Source: Eutypa lata
Lineage: Eukaryota; Ascomycota; Sordariomycetes; Xylariales; Diatrypaceae
Assembly: GCA_022661535.1 (NCBI GenBank)
Contig: JAKULF010000026.1
Span: forward strand, 1-25,398
DNA length: 25,398 nucleotides
Direction: 5' to 3'
A program made the translations under genes and the position numbers. Positions 1-9,832 of this stretch are shown here, in pieces. A model generated the notes under the pieces. It was given only the letters and a program-made list of their open reading frames with translations, did no database searches and was not told the origin of the DNA. Position 1 is the first letter of the stretch. Each line of letters begins with the position of its first letter.

Positions 1-1
1 T

Positions 2-362
2 GAAGGAGTTAAAATAGTTTTTAAAGTTACCCAGGACTTAAGAAATAAGGATATTAGCAATGTTTGAGAGTATTTTTTCCTGCGGTAAAGTATATAAACA
101 ATCTCCTAGTGCAAAAGTATATGATTTTTTGATTACAGGTCTTTCAGATATATTAAAACACGTAATACCTTTTTTCTTATCTCATCCTCTAGAAGGAGCT
201 AAACATAATGAATTCTTAGATTTTATAAAAGTCGCAGAATTAATGAAAGCTAAAGCTCATCTCAACGAAGATGGTTTAGAACAAATTAGGTTAATTAAGT
301 CTGGTATGAATAGAGGTAGAGAACTACCACCGGTAATAGAACCAGTGTTGGACGAGGAGTAG
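2..362 (+). pseudogene. LAGLIDADG homing endonuclease, C-terminal part (cut by window edge)
   Basis: Only the second half of an intron-type LAGLIDADG endonuclease is present. From position 2 one frame reads EGVKIVFKVTQDLRNKDIS, a typical strand region after a second LAGLIDADG motif. At about 59-60 the sense moves to the next frame, which continues MFESIFSCGKVYKQ and ends in the usual tail (FLDFIKVAELMKAKAHL, IKSGMNRGREL). The shift looks like a single extra base, so this copy is probably inactive, although the left part is not visible. It lies upstream of rnl exon sequence and is most simply the ORF of an rnl group I intron. Confidence 0.75.
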
Positions 363-514
363 GTTTTCATTATTATAAACATCAATATTACTATTATTGC
401 TTAAATCACATTAAAAATTATTGATTTATTTACAAAAGAGTAAGTATATATTGTAAATATTCAATTGGTAACCACATTAGCCTAATCCTATTTAAAGAAG
501 AAACGTTTCTTCTA
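363..514 (+). other. rnl: presumed intron tail / start of rnl exon, unresolved
   Basis: AT-rich stretch between the HEG stop codon and recognisable rRNA. It should hold the 3' end of the intron and the first bases of the next rnl exon, but no group I core element could be identified. An 18-bp perfect palindrome (496-513, centre ACGT) sits directly before the first clear rRNA match. Confidence 0.35.
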
Positions 515-1160
515 TAATACAAGGTTAGTTTAACAAATTAGGATGAAATTTGTGGGCGAAAGGAACTCGGCAAACTAACTACCGTAACTTAGGGATAAGG
601 AGGGCTCATTTGTCCCGTTTAATCTCGGTAAGAAGGAAGAAGCATGAAATAGTGTTGTACGACTGTTTAATTAAAACAAAGCACTTTGCATAAAGACTTA
701 AAGTCTAAGTATAGAGTGTGATTTCTGCCCGGTGCCGGCTGGCTAACGAAAATAACTAACCTTAAAAGGTTTGGTACTGTAGGAACCCCCGGTTAATGGC
801 GGCCTTAACGTGAGGGTCCTAAGGTAGCGGAATACCTTGACTGTTAAATGCAGTCTTTGCATGAATGATGTAACGATACAACAGCTGTCTACATAGTTGA
901 CTCGGTGAAATTGGCATAACTGTGCAGATACAGTTTTACCTCTAGTTAGACGAAGACCTATGCAGCTTTACTGTTACTAATTATTAGGTACGGTTGGGGA
1001 CAAATTTTAGTAAATAAGGTAATTGATAAGATACAAATGTAATACCTTTATTTGGGGATCGTATTGTATGGGTTAATTAACCCATCTTCTTCTTGTTATA
1101 GAAGAAAGTAACCTTAGAAAGGAAAAATTGCTAGGAGACAGTTTATGTTTAATTTTAAAT
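515..1160 (+). rRNA. rnl: rnl (mitochondrial LSU rRNA), internal exon, about E. coli 1640-2245
   Basis: Contiguous conserved 23S segments can be read on the plus strand: GAAAGGAACTCGGCAAAC and CCGTAACTTAGGGATAAGG; GACTGTTTAATTAAAACA followed by GCCCGGTGCCGGC (about E. coli 1770-1860); CGGCGGCC-type sequence with GGTCCTAAGGTAGCG (about 1920-1950); CTGTCTACATAG.. with CTCGGTGAAATTGGCATAAC (about 1990-2010); and AGACGAAGACCTATGCAGCTTTACTG (split here as two matches, about 2050-2075). The region ends with GGAGACAGTTTATG, matching the helix before E. coli 2245. The left limit is uncertain by about 50 bases. The right limit is set by the start of a group I intron after a T (..TTTTAAAT). No intron interrupts domain IV here. 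Confidence 0.9.
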
Positions 1161-2835
1161 GAGCTGTGTTGGTTAGAATCCAACTCTAAAGTTTTTCTTT
1201 TTATAACAATATTAACTAACTAACTAACTAAACTATAAGGTATTTACCTATAAATAAATTTTATGCAGACATTCTTTAGCTAACATTTAAATATTTTTAT
1301 TAATATTTAACACTTACCCATTGTAATAACTGTATATAATACATATAAGAGCCTTTATTAACTCTAAACAATAACCAACCACTAACATAAGAATAAAAAA
1401 CATGAAAATATTAAATAACGAACAATTTGTTCAATGGTTTGTAGGATTTACAGAAGCCGAAGGTTGTTTAAATTTAAACCTAGGTACCGTAATGGCAAAA
1501 TTATTAGCTTTCAATTTGAATTTGAAATACATTTGCATATTGACGATTTTAATCTTTTAGATTCTATTAAAAATACCCTAACAATGGGAAATGTCTATGC
1601 TAATCATAGTAGGTATTCTTGTAGCTTTATCATAGGAAACGAAAAGGAACTTCGTGAACTTATAAAATTATTTGATGGTTTTCCATTAAATGGCGTGAAA
1701 TTCTTGGATTTTATGGATTTTAAAGAAGCTTTTTTGCTTTATTTTAGTCGTGAAGGAACAATTAGCGAAGATCTAATTAAAAAATTACTTAAACTTAAAG
1801 AAGGTTTAAATAGAGGTCATTGTAGATTTTACTATGCCTCTAAATCACAAAATAAATATTACAGGTCATTGACTTCTCGGTTTAATAGAAGGAGAAGGAT
1901 CATTTAGCATGACTAGAGGTTCACGTTTGAGACCTTGTTTTCAAATATTATTTACTGCCTCTCAGAAACCTCTTTTAGAGTCAATTAAATTATTTTTAAT
2001 CAATAATTTAGGATTTGATAGATTTTCACTTTGAAAATTAGCAAATTCATCTAATATTGGGATTTTTGAATTTAAAGCCAAGGGTAACTCAAAACCAACG
2101 GTTTGTTTAGAAATTCGTAATATACTTTTATTGCATAATTATCTTATCCCGTTTTAAGTAATTTTACTTTCTTATCTAAGAAAGGTTTAGATTTTGCAGA
2201 TTTTAAGGTTCTTTGTCAAACTATATATAAAGGAGCACATAAAATAGCTTGATTAGAGAGTTGCTTATAAAGCTTTCTCTAAGGATGAATGATTTCCGTT
2301 TATCTTCGTTTAAAGGAGAACTAGTCCCTAGTTTAACTTCTGATGAATATACTAAGTTATTATCTGCTTCAGTTGAGTTACCTCTAGTTAACGATGTAGT
2401 GTATCTTATCTTAGCTGAAACCAAGAAGAGTTTTTAGTGAAAACTCTAAAGGAAGCTTCGAGGTAGCTGGTGTACATTACAGTACATTAAGTAGATTATT
2501 AGAACAGGCTAATTCCAAAGAAGTCACAATCAAGAATTATAATATAAAAAAGATTTCTGTTCTTTGTAGGTAAATATTGTTTAGTTTGTAGTTATATAAT
2601 ATATCATAGGAAAGTATATTAAGAAATAAAACTCATGTAAAGTTACAACTGAAGAGTTTTTTCGCTTTAGAATAATTGGCGTAAACGGTTAAAGAATAAT
2701 GCCTTATTCAAGACCGTCGGTAGTTGTAAATACCGCTACAGACTGGTTCGCCGGGGTTAGGCTGAAATGTCTGTCCAAATGTACAGTCGGACACTATAAC
2801 AAGAACTAAATCTTCTTTAGAGAAGTTAGTTCTTG
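1161..2835 (+). mobile_element. group I intron in rnl (first of a tandem paralogous pair)
   Basis: The 5' end has a short hairpin (GTTGG..CCAAC) just after the exon. The catalytic core lies downstream of the ORF at about 2640-2800: P7 is visible as GACTG (2741-2745) pairing with CAGTC (2784-2788), within the group I R/S-like context GCTACAGACTGG and AAATGTACAGTCGG. A P9-type hairpin follows (AAGAACTAA at 2801-2809 with TTAGTTCTT at 2826-2834). The 3' splice site is approximate. Both the 5' hairpin and the core closely match those of the next intron (2993-~4957), so the two are paralogues. Confidence 0.8.
1402..2573 (+). pseudogene. decayed LAGLIDADG endonuclease of rnl intron 1
   Basis: ATG at 1402 opens with FVQWFVGFTEAEGCL (motif 1), but a missing T near 1470 shifts the frame. 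The protein continues in another frame (KPRYRNGKIISFQFEFE..FIIGNEKELREL..LKEGLNRG) to about 1880, then shifts again to read WLLGLIEGEGSFSMTRGSR (motif 2). It shifts again near 2155, and the last portion (MNDFRLSSFKGEL) has stop codons before its end. At least three frameshifts and an in-frame stop make it non-functional. Residue for residue it tracks the intact ORF in the following intron (PKYRNGK, SFIIGNEKDLR, WLLGLIEGEGSF), so it is a dead sister copy. Confidence 0.85.
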
Positions 2836-2992
2836 TAGAGAGGAAGGTATAATTAATTAATATAAATAATCTAAGTATTGGATAATTTTACTAATCTAAT
2901 TACCTTTTTAGCAATTGAAAGGGATAATGTACTCTCAGGGAGTAAATAAGAGATTGTTTATGATCCTTTAGTTAATTAGTGTTGTTATGTTT
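2836..2992 (+). rRNA. rnl: short segment between the tandem rnl introns (exon or duplicated exon flank)
   Basis: About 150 bases separate the two introns. I cannot match it confidently to a 23S helix. Its right end contains AGAGATTGTTTATG, which resembles the GGAGACAGTTTATG immediately upstream of intron 1, and intron 2 starts shortly after with the same AGCTGTGTTGG. The segment may therefore be a duplicated upstream exon flank carried along with intron 2, rather than a distinct rRNA exon. Confidence 0.4.
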
Positions 2993-4957
2993 AAGCTGTG
3001 TTGGTTAAATTCCAACTTTAAGGTGTTAGCTACATCTAAGATGATTATTATTTTTATCTTTAACTTATAAACTTTTTATTAAAAAGTTAACCAAAATATA
3101 AACCAATATTTAAAATAAAGTAGGATTAATTTAAACGTTAGATTAATTAAAATTACTATTAACCTCCATAGATTTAACATCTTTATCCCTTTAAATAGGC
3201 TTATTAGAAGTAATAATTATAATTATTATAGAGGGTTAAGTTTCGTCACAGGAGACGATATTCATGTTTGATAAAGAACGCTTAAATAGTGAGACATAGT
3301 TTGCTTACTTTGTTTGTTACAATAATTTAATTAAAAACCCCTTTCTAAAATGATAGTTCTAAAAAATTTTTTAAAGTTTGCAGTCATGGCTCATTAGTGC
3401 CTTCAGATAATTTTTATTTTTTACCTTTCTATTTTAAACATTTCTCTAGTAAGCGGGGCCTTTCAAGGGAATCTGAATTAACTTTAGATTTTTGAAGTAA
3501 TAATTTAGATAGTTTTTATCTATGGTTTGCAGGGTTTTCCGAAGCCGAAGGTTGCTTCAAAGTAAAACCTAAATACCGTAATGGTAAATCCTCCGTTCAT
3601 AGTTTTTATTTTGAATTTGAAATACATTTGCACATAGATGAAATAAATCTTTTATACTTTATTAGCTCTACATTGGGTATAGGTAAAGTTTATATAAGAG
3701 AATCTAGTAATAGTTGTAGCTTTATAATAGGTAACGAGAAAGACCTTCGTATTTTAATTGACATTTTCGATCGTTATACTTTTAATGGTATTAAATTATT
3801 AGATTATTTAGATTTTAAAAGAGCTTTTTTTATGTACTTTAATCGTCAAGAGACACTAAGTGAAGCTTTAAGTAATTTAATTCTAAAAGTAAAACAAGGT
3901 ATGAACACTGGACGTGAAAGTTTTAATATGCCAAAAGACCATCAATTAAAAGTTACGAAATATTGACTCTTAGGTTTAATTGAAGGTGAAGGTTCATTTA
4001 ATCTTTCTCGTGGAAATTTAATACCAAATTTTCAATTACTGTTAACTAGTGCTCAAAAACCGTTATTAGAAGAAATAAAGAAACATTTTATAAATAATTT
4101 AAATTTAGATGAATACTCATTATGAAAAATTCATAATTCATCTGTTATTTCTATTAATGACATAAGTGCGAGAGGTAATTCTAAGCCTGTGGTGAGATTA
4201 TTAATTAAGGATGTTAGATTTCTTAATAATTATATTATTCCTTATTTATCTAGTATGCCTTTTATTTCGAAGAAAGGGTACGATTTTAAAGATTTTTCAT
4301 TAATATGTAAATTGTTGTTTGTAGGTGCCCATGAAGATGTAAACATAAAAAACCTAATTATACAACTTTCATTAGGTATGAATAAATTTAGATTATCTTC
4401 ATTTAAAGGACCTAAAGACAAATCTTTAACAAGTAAAGAATTAGAGTTATTAAATGATACTATAACTTTAAAAATTTCTCAAGGTTTAGAATATAAAAAT
4501 AGTGTTATTTATTTTTTAAGTATATCTAACCACGATATAATTGTTGATAGTTTAACCGAAGCTGCTAACTTATTAAATATATCTTCTGACACATTAAGAA
4601 AACTATTGGCTAAAAACAATGAAGAAGCCAAAGTTAATAATAATTTAGTCAAAAGAATAAAAATTTTTGGTTAAATTTAAAAAATAAAAAGTTTATAGTT
4701 TAAGTATAAAACCATTGTCTTATTAGTTTCATTAGCGTGAGCTACAAAAAATGAGTAGTTAAAAAAGAACTAGGTAAAGTTATAACTGAATAGTTCTTAT
4801 TTCGCTTTAAATAATTGGTGAAAACGGTTAAAGGATACTGCCTTATTCGAGACCGTCGGCAGTTATAAATGTCGCTACAGACTGGTTCACCGGGGTTAGG
4901 CTGAAATGTCTGTCCAAATGTACAGTCGAACAAGGTTGGAGTATTTAAATACTTCGA
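2993..4957 (+). mobile_element. group I intron in rnl (second of the tandem pair)
   Basis: Starts after a T (GTTATGTTT) with AGCTGTGTTGGTTAAATTCC, nearly identical to intron 1. The core at about 4775-4930 repeats that of intron 1: GACTG at 4880-4884 pairs with CAGTC at 4923-4927 as P7, and the GACTGGTTCACCGGGGTTAGG stretch and following 40 bases are almost unchanged. A P9-type hairpin GAGTATTT/AAATACTTC lies at 4939-4955. The exact 3' end is not certain. It encodes an intact double-motif HEG. Confidence 0.8.
3349..4674 (+). CDS. LAGLIDADG homing endonuclease of rnl intron 2 (intact)
   Basis: With TGA as Trp one frame stays open from 3349 to the TAA at 4674, 441 codons. There is no ATG near the N-terminus; GTG at 3397 or another alternative start may be used, so the start is unresolved. 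Motif 1 is LWFAGFSEAEGCF (about 3520-3560) and motif 2 is WLLGLIEGEGSF (about 3964-4000), each with its acidic residue. The two alpha-beta repeats are followed by a C-terminal helix-turn-helix-like segment (SLTEAANLLNISSDTLRKLL) resembling NUMOD1-type DNA-binding modules. Expected role: cut an intronless rnl allele at the intron site. It is the only fully open HEG among the rnl introns in this window, so it may still be active. Confidence 0.85.
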
Positions 4958-5753
4958 GAAAAAATAGGTAAAGTTAATTATTGTTTTTTTTGTTTTATTT
5001 TTAAATTAACCTAGTATCCTTCTTAATTATGGTTCTAGTGTTGGCTTAATTAACTACAAAGATTAATATAAAATTAATAATTTTATGTTTTAATATAAAC
5101 ACAAGCTCTAATTCGGAGGCAGTTTATTATCCCTCCAAGATTAGCAATGTTTAATAGTAAATATAAAGATTTTTTCCAAAATAAATCAATCGGTTTATTT
5201 AACCTTGGGTTATGCGGGGCACAGACCCCACAAAGAGTAAATGGGAGTGTCCAATTATGTTTTATGTCTGTTGTTTTTTATAATTATTATAGTCTTTATG
5301 AATTATAATAATTATAATTACAGATGTATCACTAAATATAATTTTTATAATTATTTGTTTGTAATAGTAGATAGCAATGCTATATTCTATCTTATTTATG
5401 TATAGATGTACAAGCCTAGACACATTGTGTCTAATTATTATATTGCTTATTTGTATCTAAATACTAATTTAGTATGGATTTACAAAACTTTAATGAGGAG
5501 CAATTTTTATCGTCAGGTAGGATTTTTATTATAGTGAAATTAGTTGTAGTTAAAATATTATGAATTATTCTAATATTTTATTATCTATCACATTAGTATG
5601 TGATGGTTATGTATAATACTTATCAAGTTTAATGGCTTAATCCTGCCTTACTGTTTGACCACCAACAAGTCTTACAGTCGCGTAAGCGGGGCATAGGATC
5701 ACAAGACACAAAAAGGAAAGGTCTTGGATTATTGGAAAAGCTACGCTAGGGAT
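4958..5753 (+). rRNA. rnl: rnl exon with AT-rich expansion, ending at the omega site (about E. coli 2245-2449)
   Basis: GTGTTGGCTTAATTAAC at about 5038 resembles E. coli GGTTGGCTAATCC (about 2290). The next confident match is 5620-5753: AATGGCTTAATCCTGCCTTACTG.. (shown in part), AGTCGCGTAAGCGGGGC, CATAGGATCAC and GCTACGCTAGGGAT, which ends at E. coli U2449. Between about 5060 and 5620 lies a poorly conserved AT-rich expansion with small GC-rich elements (GCGGGGC..GACCCC at about 5214-5231). This is either a variable rRNA helix or inserted sequence. The exon end at 5753 is precise because TAGGGAT|AACAGG is the well-known omega intron site. Confidence 0.8.
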
Positions 5754-5989
5754 GTTTGTCCTTCAATGTTAAAAAAAGAAAATTTTTAACAAATTGATTT
5801 TTAATTGGGTTAATTTCAAAAATTGCTTATAAATTAAGTAAATTTGAAGCGAAATTTATATTAGTATGTATTAAGATAAAATCGTTCAACGACTAATAGG
5901 TGAGTAATACTGACAATAACCCTTACTAAAAGCCCAACATTTTTTACTATGTATAAACCAAATCTATGTTAACCAAAAATAATTAAAAT

Positions 5990-7397
5990 ATGAAAAATAT
6001 TAACCGTAAAAATAATATTAGCACTTCTCTTTTCACTAAAAAAATAAATACTAATTATAAATTAGTACCTTTTAATGTATCAGTAAATGATATAGGGAGA
6101 ACTAAATATCTTCCTCCTGTAGCTAAAGAATGAAGAAATAGTGTTTATAACTATAATTCAAATAATACCATTAATTATCCTATTTATGATTTAAACGTTA
6201 ATTCTTTAATAAAAGGATATTTTAATATGTATTTTAATCATAGATTTATAAAAAATAAGTATATATCACATAAAAAAACGTAAATCTTTAAATAAAATAT
6301 TTATAAGTAAGGCAGAAATAAAACATACAAATTCTAAAGCTATCATTACAATTTTTGTTTATAATAGAGAAAAGTTAATTTTATTAAAAAAAATAAGAAA
6401 ACTAAAAGAAATATTTGTTAAACTTATGATAAAAAGTAAAATACTTGAACTTTTATCTTTTCCTAGCCCGGATGGTACAAAAATAAACAGAAATTTTATG
6501 AATAATACAAATGTTTTATCTGCTTTGTTAAATTTTAACCTTAAAAGTAACTTAAATAAATCTTATAAGGAATTATATTATCTTTCTATAAAAATATCTA
6601 AAACATTAGCAATTATTAGGAAATATAGATTAAGATTAAGTCTAAATAAATATAAGTTTGAGGATAAATTTCTATATAAATTAACTCAATATATAAGTAA
6701 ATATTACGGTAAAAAAGTAGAATTCAATATAGTAAATGTAAAATCTATAGCTTATAATGGAGACATATTTACTGAGATTTTAACATCAAAAATAAAAAAA
6801 GAAAAAACTAGTCCAATTTGAAAGATAAATGATTTATTAAGTAAAGTTGTATTGCCTAAAGTGAATAGAATAATAGAAAGAGGTAGAATAGAAAAAAATG
6901 TGGATTTAGAATTAGTAGATAACAAATACAAAAATCTAAATATAAGTTCAATAATAAATAATAATAATTTACTTAAAGATGGTTTGAATAAATTGTTATA
7001 CAGTATATACAATAAAACTACTTTAGATAAAGAAAACCATGAAAATTTAAAGATACGGGATATTATACTTGATAATATAAAATATAAAAATATGGGAGGT
7101 GCAAAATTAATAGTTAAAGGTAGATTAAGTAGACGTTATAGAGCGGATAGAGCTGTCTATAAATTAAAGTGGAAAGGTGGTTTGAAAAATATCGATTCTG
7201 CATTTAAAGGACTAACTACCGTGACTTTTAGAGGGTTTATGGATTCCAATGTAGAAAGATCTAGTTCCGTTTCTAAACGTAGGATAGGTGCTTTTGGAGT
7301 AAGAACTTGAATAAGTGGAAAAAGTTATTCTACTCTGGCAAGAGTGCAAAGTAATTCTACTTCTCCTATTCCTACTCCTACTGATCTTAATCCGTAA
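5990..7397 (+). CDS. rps3: ribosomal protein S3 encoded in the omega intron (one frameshift)
   Basis: Mitochondrial small-subunit protein uS3. The ATG at 5990 gives a Lys/Asn-rich N-terminus (NDIGRTKYLPPVAKEWRN) typical of fungal intron-encoded Rps3. At an A7 run (6272-6278) the frame is lost by one base: removing one A continues RKSLNKIFISKAEIKH and then runs to the end. The conserved C-terminal part (GGAKLIVKGRLSRRYRADRA, and RIGAFGVRTWISG) marks the S3 C-terminal domain; TGA encodes Trp in it. After RTWISGKSYS the ORF continues into a linker and stops at TAA 7395-7397, directly before LAGLIDADG sequence in the same frame. The A7 shift may be a sequencing error, transcript slippage or true damage. 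The C-terminus is duplicated downstream at 8281-8334. Confidence 0.9.
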
Positions 7398-8296
7398 GCT
7401 ATTACTGGTTTTTCAGATGCGGAAGGTTCATTTATGATTTTGATATATAAAGACTCTGTCCGTAATATAGGTTGAGCAGTTAAATTATGTTTCCGAATAA
7501 CTTTGCATGTAAAAGATAGAGCTATATTGGATAAAATTCGTGAATACTTTGACGGAGGATTAGTTACTTCATACATTGCCTAATTAGATTTGAATCTTTA
7601 AAAGACTTAGAATCATTTATAACTCATTTTGATAAGTTTCCTTTAAGAACAAAAAAATTGAAAACTACCTACTTTTTTGTCAGGCTTTTTACATGGTTAA
7701 AAATAAAAACCATCTAACTGAAGAAAGATTAAGACAGATTGTAGCAATAAAAGCTTCATTAAAGGTTTATCTGATGAATTAAAGTTAGCTTTCCCAAATA
7801 TAACACCAGCAATTATACCTAATTATTCTATGAATACTGTACTTAGCCAGAAGTCGGAAAAAAGATTAGATCCTTATTGAATAAAAGGTTTCACTTCAGG
7901 TGATGGATCTTTTTATATTAGACTTGCTAAGAATTCTACTTTTAAATTAGATGTACAGTACAATTAATATTTCAAATTACTCAAGATTCTAAAGAACTTG
8001 AAATAATGGAGAATTTAATACATAATTTAGACTGTGGACAAGTTAGAAAGAGAAAATATAAAGATAATAAAGATAATTGTTTGGATTATTTGGTTACAAA
8101 ATTCTCGGATATCGATCAAAAGATTATTCCGTTTTTCAGCAGATATAAAATATTTGGTGTTAAATTAAAAGATTATAACTATTGATGTAAAGCAGCTGAA
8201 TTAATTAAAAATAAAGCTCATTTAACTGATACAGGTTTAGAAGAGATTAAAAAATTAAAAGACGGAATTAATAAAGGGAGAAGTATGAGCGTATAG
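7398..8296 (+). pseudogene. decayed LAGLIDADG endonuclease inserted at the 3' end of rps3
   Basis: In frame with rps3 but after its TAA, the sequence reads AITGFSDAEGSFMILIY (motif 1). The stop falls where a Tyr or similar residue would be expected, so a nonsense mutation (such as TAT to TAA) may have separated a former Rps3-HEG fusion. The frame is then lost near 7580. Later pieces are recognisable in other frames: IKGFTSGDGSFYIRLAKNS (motif 2, about 7880-7930) and the tail LKDGINKGRS ending at TAG 8296. At least three frame breaks make it inactive. Insertion of a HEG into the rps3 C-terminal region is known from ophiostomatoid and other ascomycete fungi. Confidence 0.85.
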
Positions 8297-8334
8297 GATC
8301 TTTTGCAGTAAGAATTTGATTTAGTGGTAAATAA
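8281..8334 (+). repeat. displaced second copy of the rps3 C-terminus
   Basis: Overlapping the end of the HEG in another frame, the sequence reads YERIGSFAVRIWFSGK then TAA. This matches RRIGAFGVRTWISGK within rps3 at about 7273-7320, with roughly four of five bases identical over 41 nt. It is best explained as the original rps3 3' end, pushed downstream when the HEG arrived and replaced by an imported C-terminal segment upstream. It has no start and is not in frame with rps3. Confidence 0.85.
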
Positions 8335-8432
8335 TTGATATCTTAGCGTTAATTATACATAAAGAAAAAATGAAGAAATAGTCTGAACCACTTTGTAAAA
8401 AGTGGAAATAATAATATTATGATAACAAGTTG

Positions 8433-8513
8433 AACAGGCTAATTTGCGCAAGAGTGTGCAAAATGAGTGCGCGGTTTGGCACCTCGATGTCGGCTTAACT
8501 TATCCTCATGGAT
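8433..8513 (+). rRNA. rnl: rnl short exon, about E. coli 2450-2526
   Basis: Begins AACAGGCTAATTTGCG and contains TTTGGCACCTCGATGTCGGC, the nearly invariant peptidyl-transferase sequence around E. coli 2490-2510. It ends at about TCCTCATGGAT. The right boundary is inferred from joining to GCAGAAACTATGTAGGG at 9833, which restores the helix following E. coli 2520. A shift of a base or two is possible. Confidence 0.93.
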
Positions 8514-9832
8514 GCTTTGTGATGTAGGATATCACATTCGTGTCTGAAACTATCAAACTCCGGGGACACCCTAAAACTTCTGATACTAAGCGTTAATCGA
8601 AAGGTTAATAGTGGCTGAAGTAATTACTCAGGTATAGTAACAAGTCAGAAGATGATGGAAACTGAAATGGGTTATCGCGGATCTAAGTCAACAATATTAG
8701 AAGAGAATATTGTTGTAAAAGAGCAACGAGTAGATGGTAGTTGCATTGGTGCACCTGGGTTAAAAAACTTACCAATGTTAAGGTGTATTCTAATGGGTCT
8801 TGAGAGAGATTATCAAAACAAAGTCCTTTCTAAATCATTAATCAGATACTATTCAACTAAAGTAGTTCCAACAGACACAAGCCAAAATAATGAATCAAAA
8901 CTAGATCCTAACTTTGTAAGCGGATTTATAGACGGAGAAGGTAGCTTTTCAGTTACTTTTATTAAAGATAAATCCTACAAAAGTGGATGACAAATTAAAA
9001 CTTCTTTTTCTATTGGTCTGCATAAAAAAGATCTTTACTAGAAGAAATTAAAAATTATTTTGGTGTAGGAGGTATCTCAAAAAAAGGGGTAAATGGAATT
9101 CAATATTATGTAAATTCACCAAAGGATTTATTAGTAATTGAAAATCATTTAAATAACTATTCTTTGTTAACTCAGAAACAAGCGGACTTTATCTTATTTA
9201 AGTCTATACTGGATTTGATAAGACGCAAAGAACATTTAACACCGAAAGGTCTAAATGAAATTGTTTCATGTAAAGCTATAATGAATAAAGGTTTAACTAG
9301 TATTTTAGAAGAAGCTTTCTTGGATGTAACTCCAAAGGAAAGACCTATTATTACATATTCAGGTAATTTATCTCCTGGATGGTTAGCTGGATTTACTTCA
9401 GCGGAGGGTAGTTTTATGATAAGAGTTTTAAATTCTTCTAAACATAAACTGAATAAAAAAGTTCAACTAGAATTTAATTTATCTCAACATGCTAGAGATG
9501 AAGAGTTAATGAAAGTAATAGCTAACTATTTTGGAACTGGTGCCGTTTATCTTAACAGAAATGCATTTGTGTACAGAGTAGTTAATTTTACAGAATTGAC
9601 AGATAAAATTTTACCTCTTTTTAAGGATAATCTTATACAAGGAATAAAGTATTTTGACTATTTAGATTTCTTAAAAGCAGTAAATATAATTAAAGAAAAT
9701 AAACATTTAACATTAGAAGGACTAGAAGAGATTCAAAAAATAAAAAACGGAATGAATAGTAGAAGAGATGTCTGAATTAATGACATGATAAATTTGTAAC
9801 CAAATAAATTTAACTTATTTGGTTGAGCTATG
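8514..9832 (+). mobile_element. group I intron in rnl domain V (about E. coli 2526), same family as the nad2 introns
   Basis: The catalytic core precedes the ORF: CAAACTCCGGGGACACCC, ATCGCGGATCTAAGTC, a P6-type hairpin (CAACAATATT with AATATTGTTG at about 8690-8715), then P7 as GAGTA (8728-8732) with TATTC (8786-8790). An upstream 7-bp helix pairs CTTCTGA (8577-8583) with TCAGAAG (8645-8651). A 3' hairpin CCAAATAA/TTATTTGG lies at about 9799-9822. Sequence and order are shared with the three nad2 introns. Confidence 0.88.
8880..9799 (+). pseudogene. LAGLIDADG endonuclease of the rnl domain V intron (one frameshift)
   Basis: The HEG reads [20 protein letters not shown] (motif 1, from about 8907) to HKKDL, where a frameshift near 9040 occurs. 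The second frame runs without interruption (EEIKNYFGVGGIS) through WLAGFTSAEGSFMIRV (motif 2, about 9380-9430) to MNSRRDVW and TAA at 9799, with one TGA Trp. An open frame also extends upstream to ATG 8652 through the ribozyme core ([14 protein letters not shown]), which is probably a read-through of RNA structure rather than protein domain. With a single indel this could be a recent loss or a sequence error. Confidence 0.85.

Larger units (their letters stand above)
5754..8432 (+). mobile_element. group I intron at the rnl omega site (after E. coli U2449), carrying rps3
   Basis: Flanking exons read CTACGCTAGGGAT and AACAGGCTAATTTGCG, which join to the conserved peptidyl-transferase sequence GGGATAACAGGCT. 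The intron ends in G (AACAAGTTG). In many Pezizomycotina the intron at this position is of type IA and contains rps3, exactly as here. The 2679-nt intron holds rps3 plus an inserted decayed HEG. 3' core-like sequence (GAAGAAATAGTCTGAACC) is seen at about 8370. Confidence 0.93.

Noticed and set aside
2221..2424. Minus-strand ORF of 67 codons overlapping the rnl intron 1 HEG.
   Set aside because: It is the antisense of the HEG tail and resembles no family; other minus-strand ORFs (4742, 6752, 7325, 14125, 18843) are rejected for the same reason.
8577..8651. First interpretation of CTTCTGA/TCAGAAG as the P7 helix of the group I core.
   Set aside because: A better P7 (GAGTA/TACTC-type in the R and S context) lies downstream in all four introns, so the covarying helix must be an upstream peripheral one, perhaps P2-like.
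8652..8880. ORF start [14 protein letters not shown] for the rnl domain V intron HEG.
   Set aside because: This stretch is the ribozyme core shared by RNA sequence with the nad2 introns, where it is not kept as an open frame; the protein domain starts about 8900.
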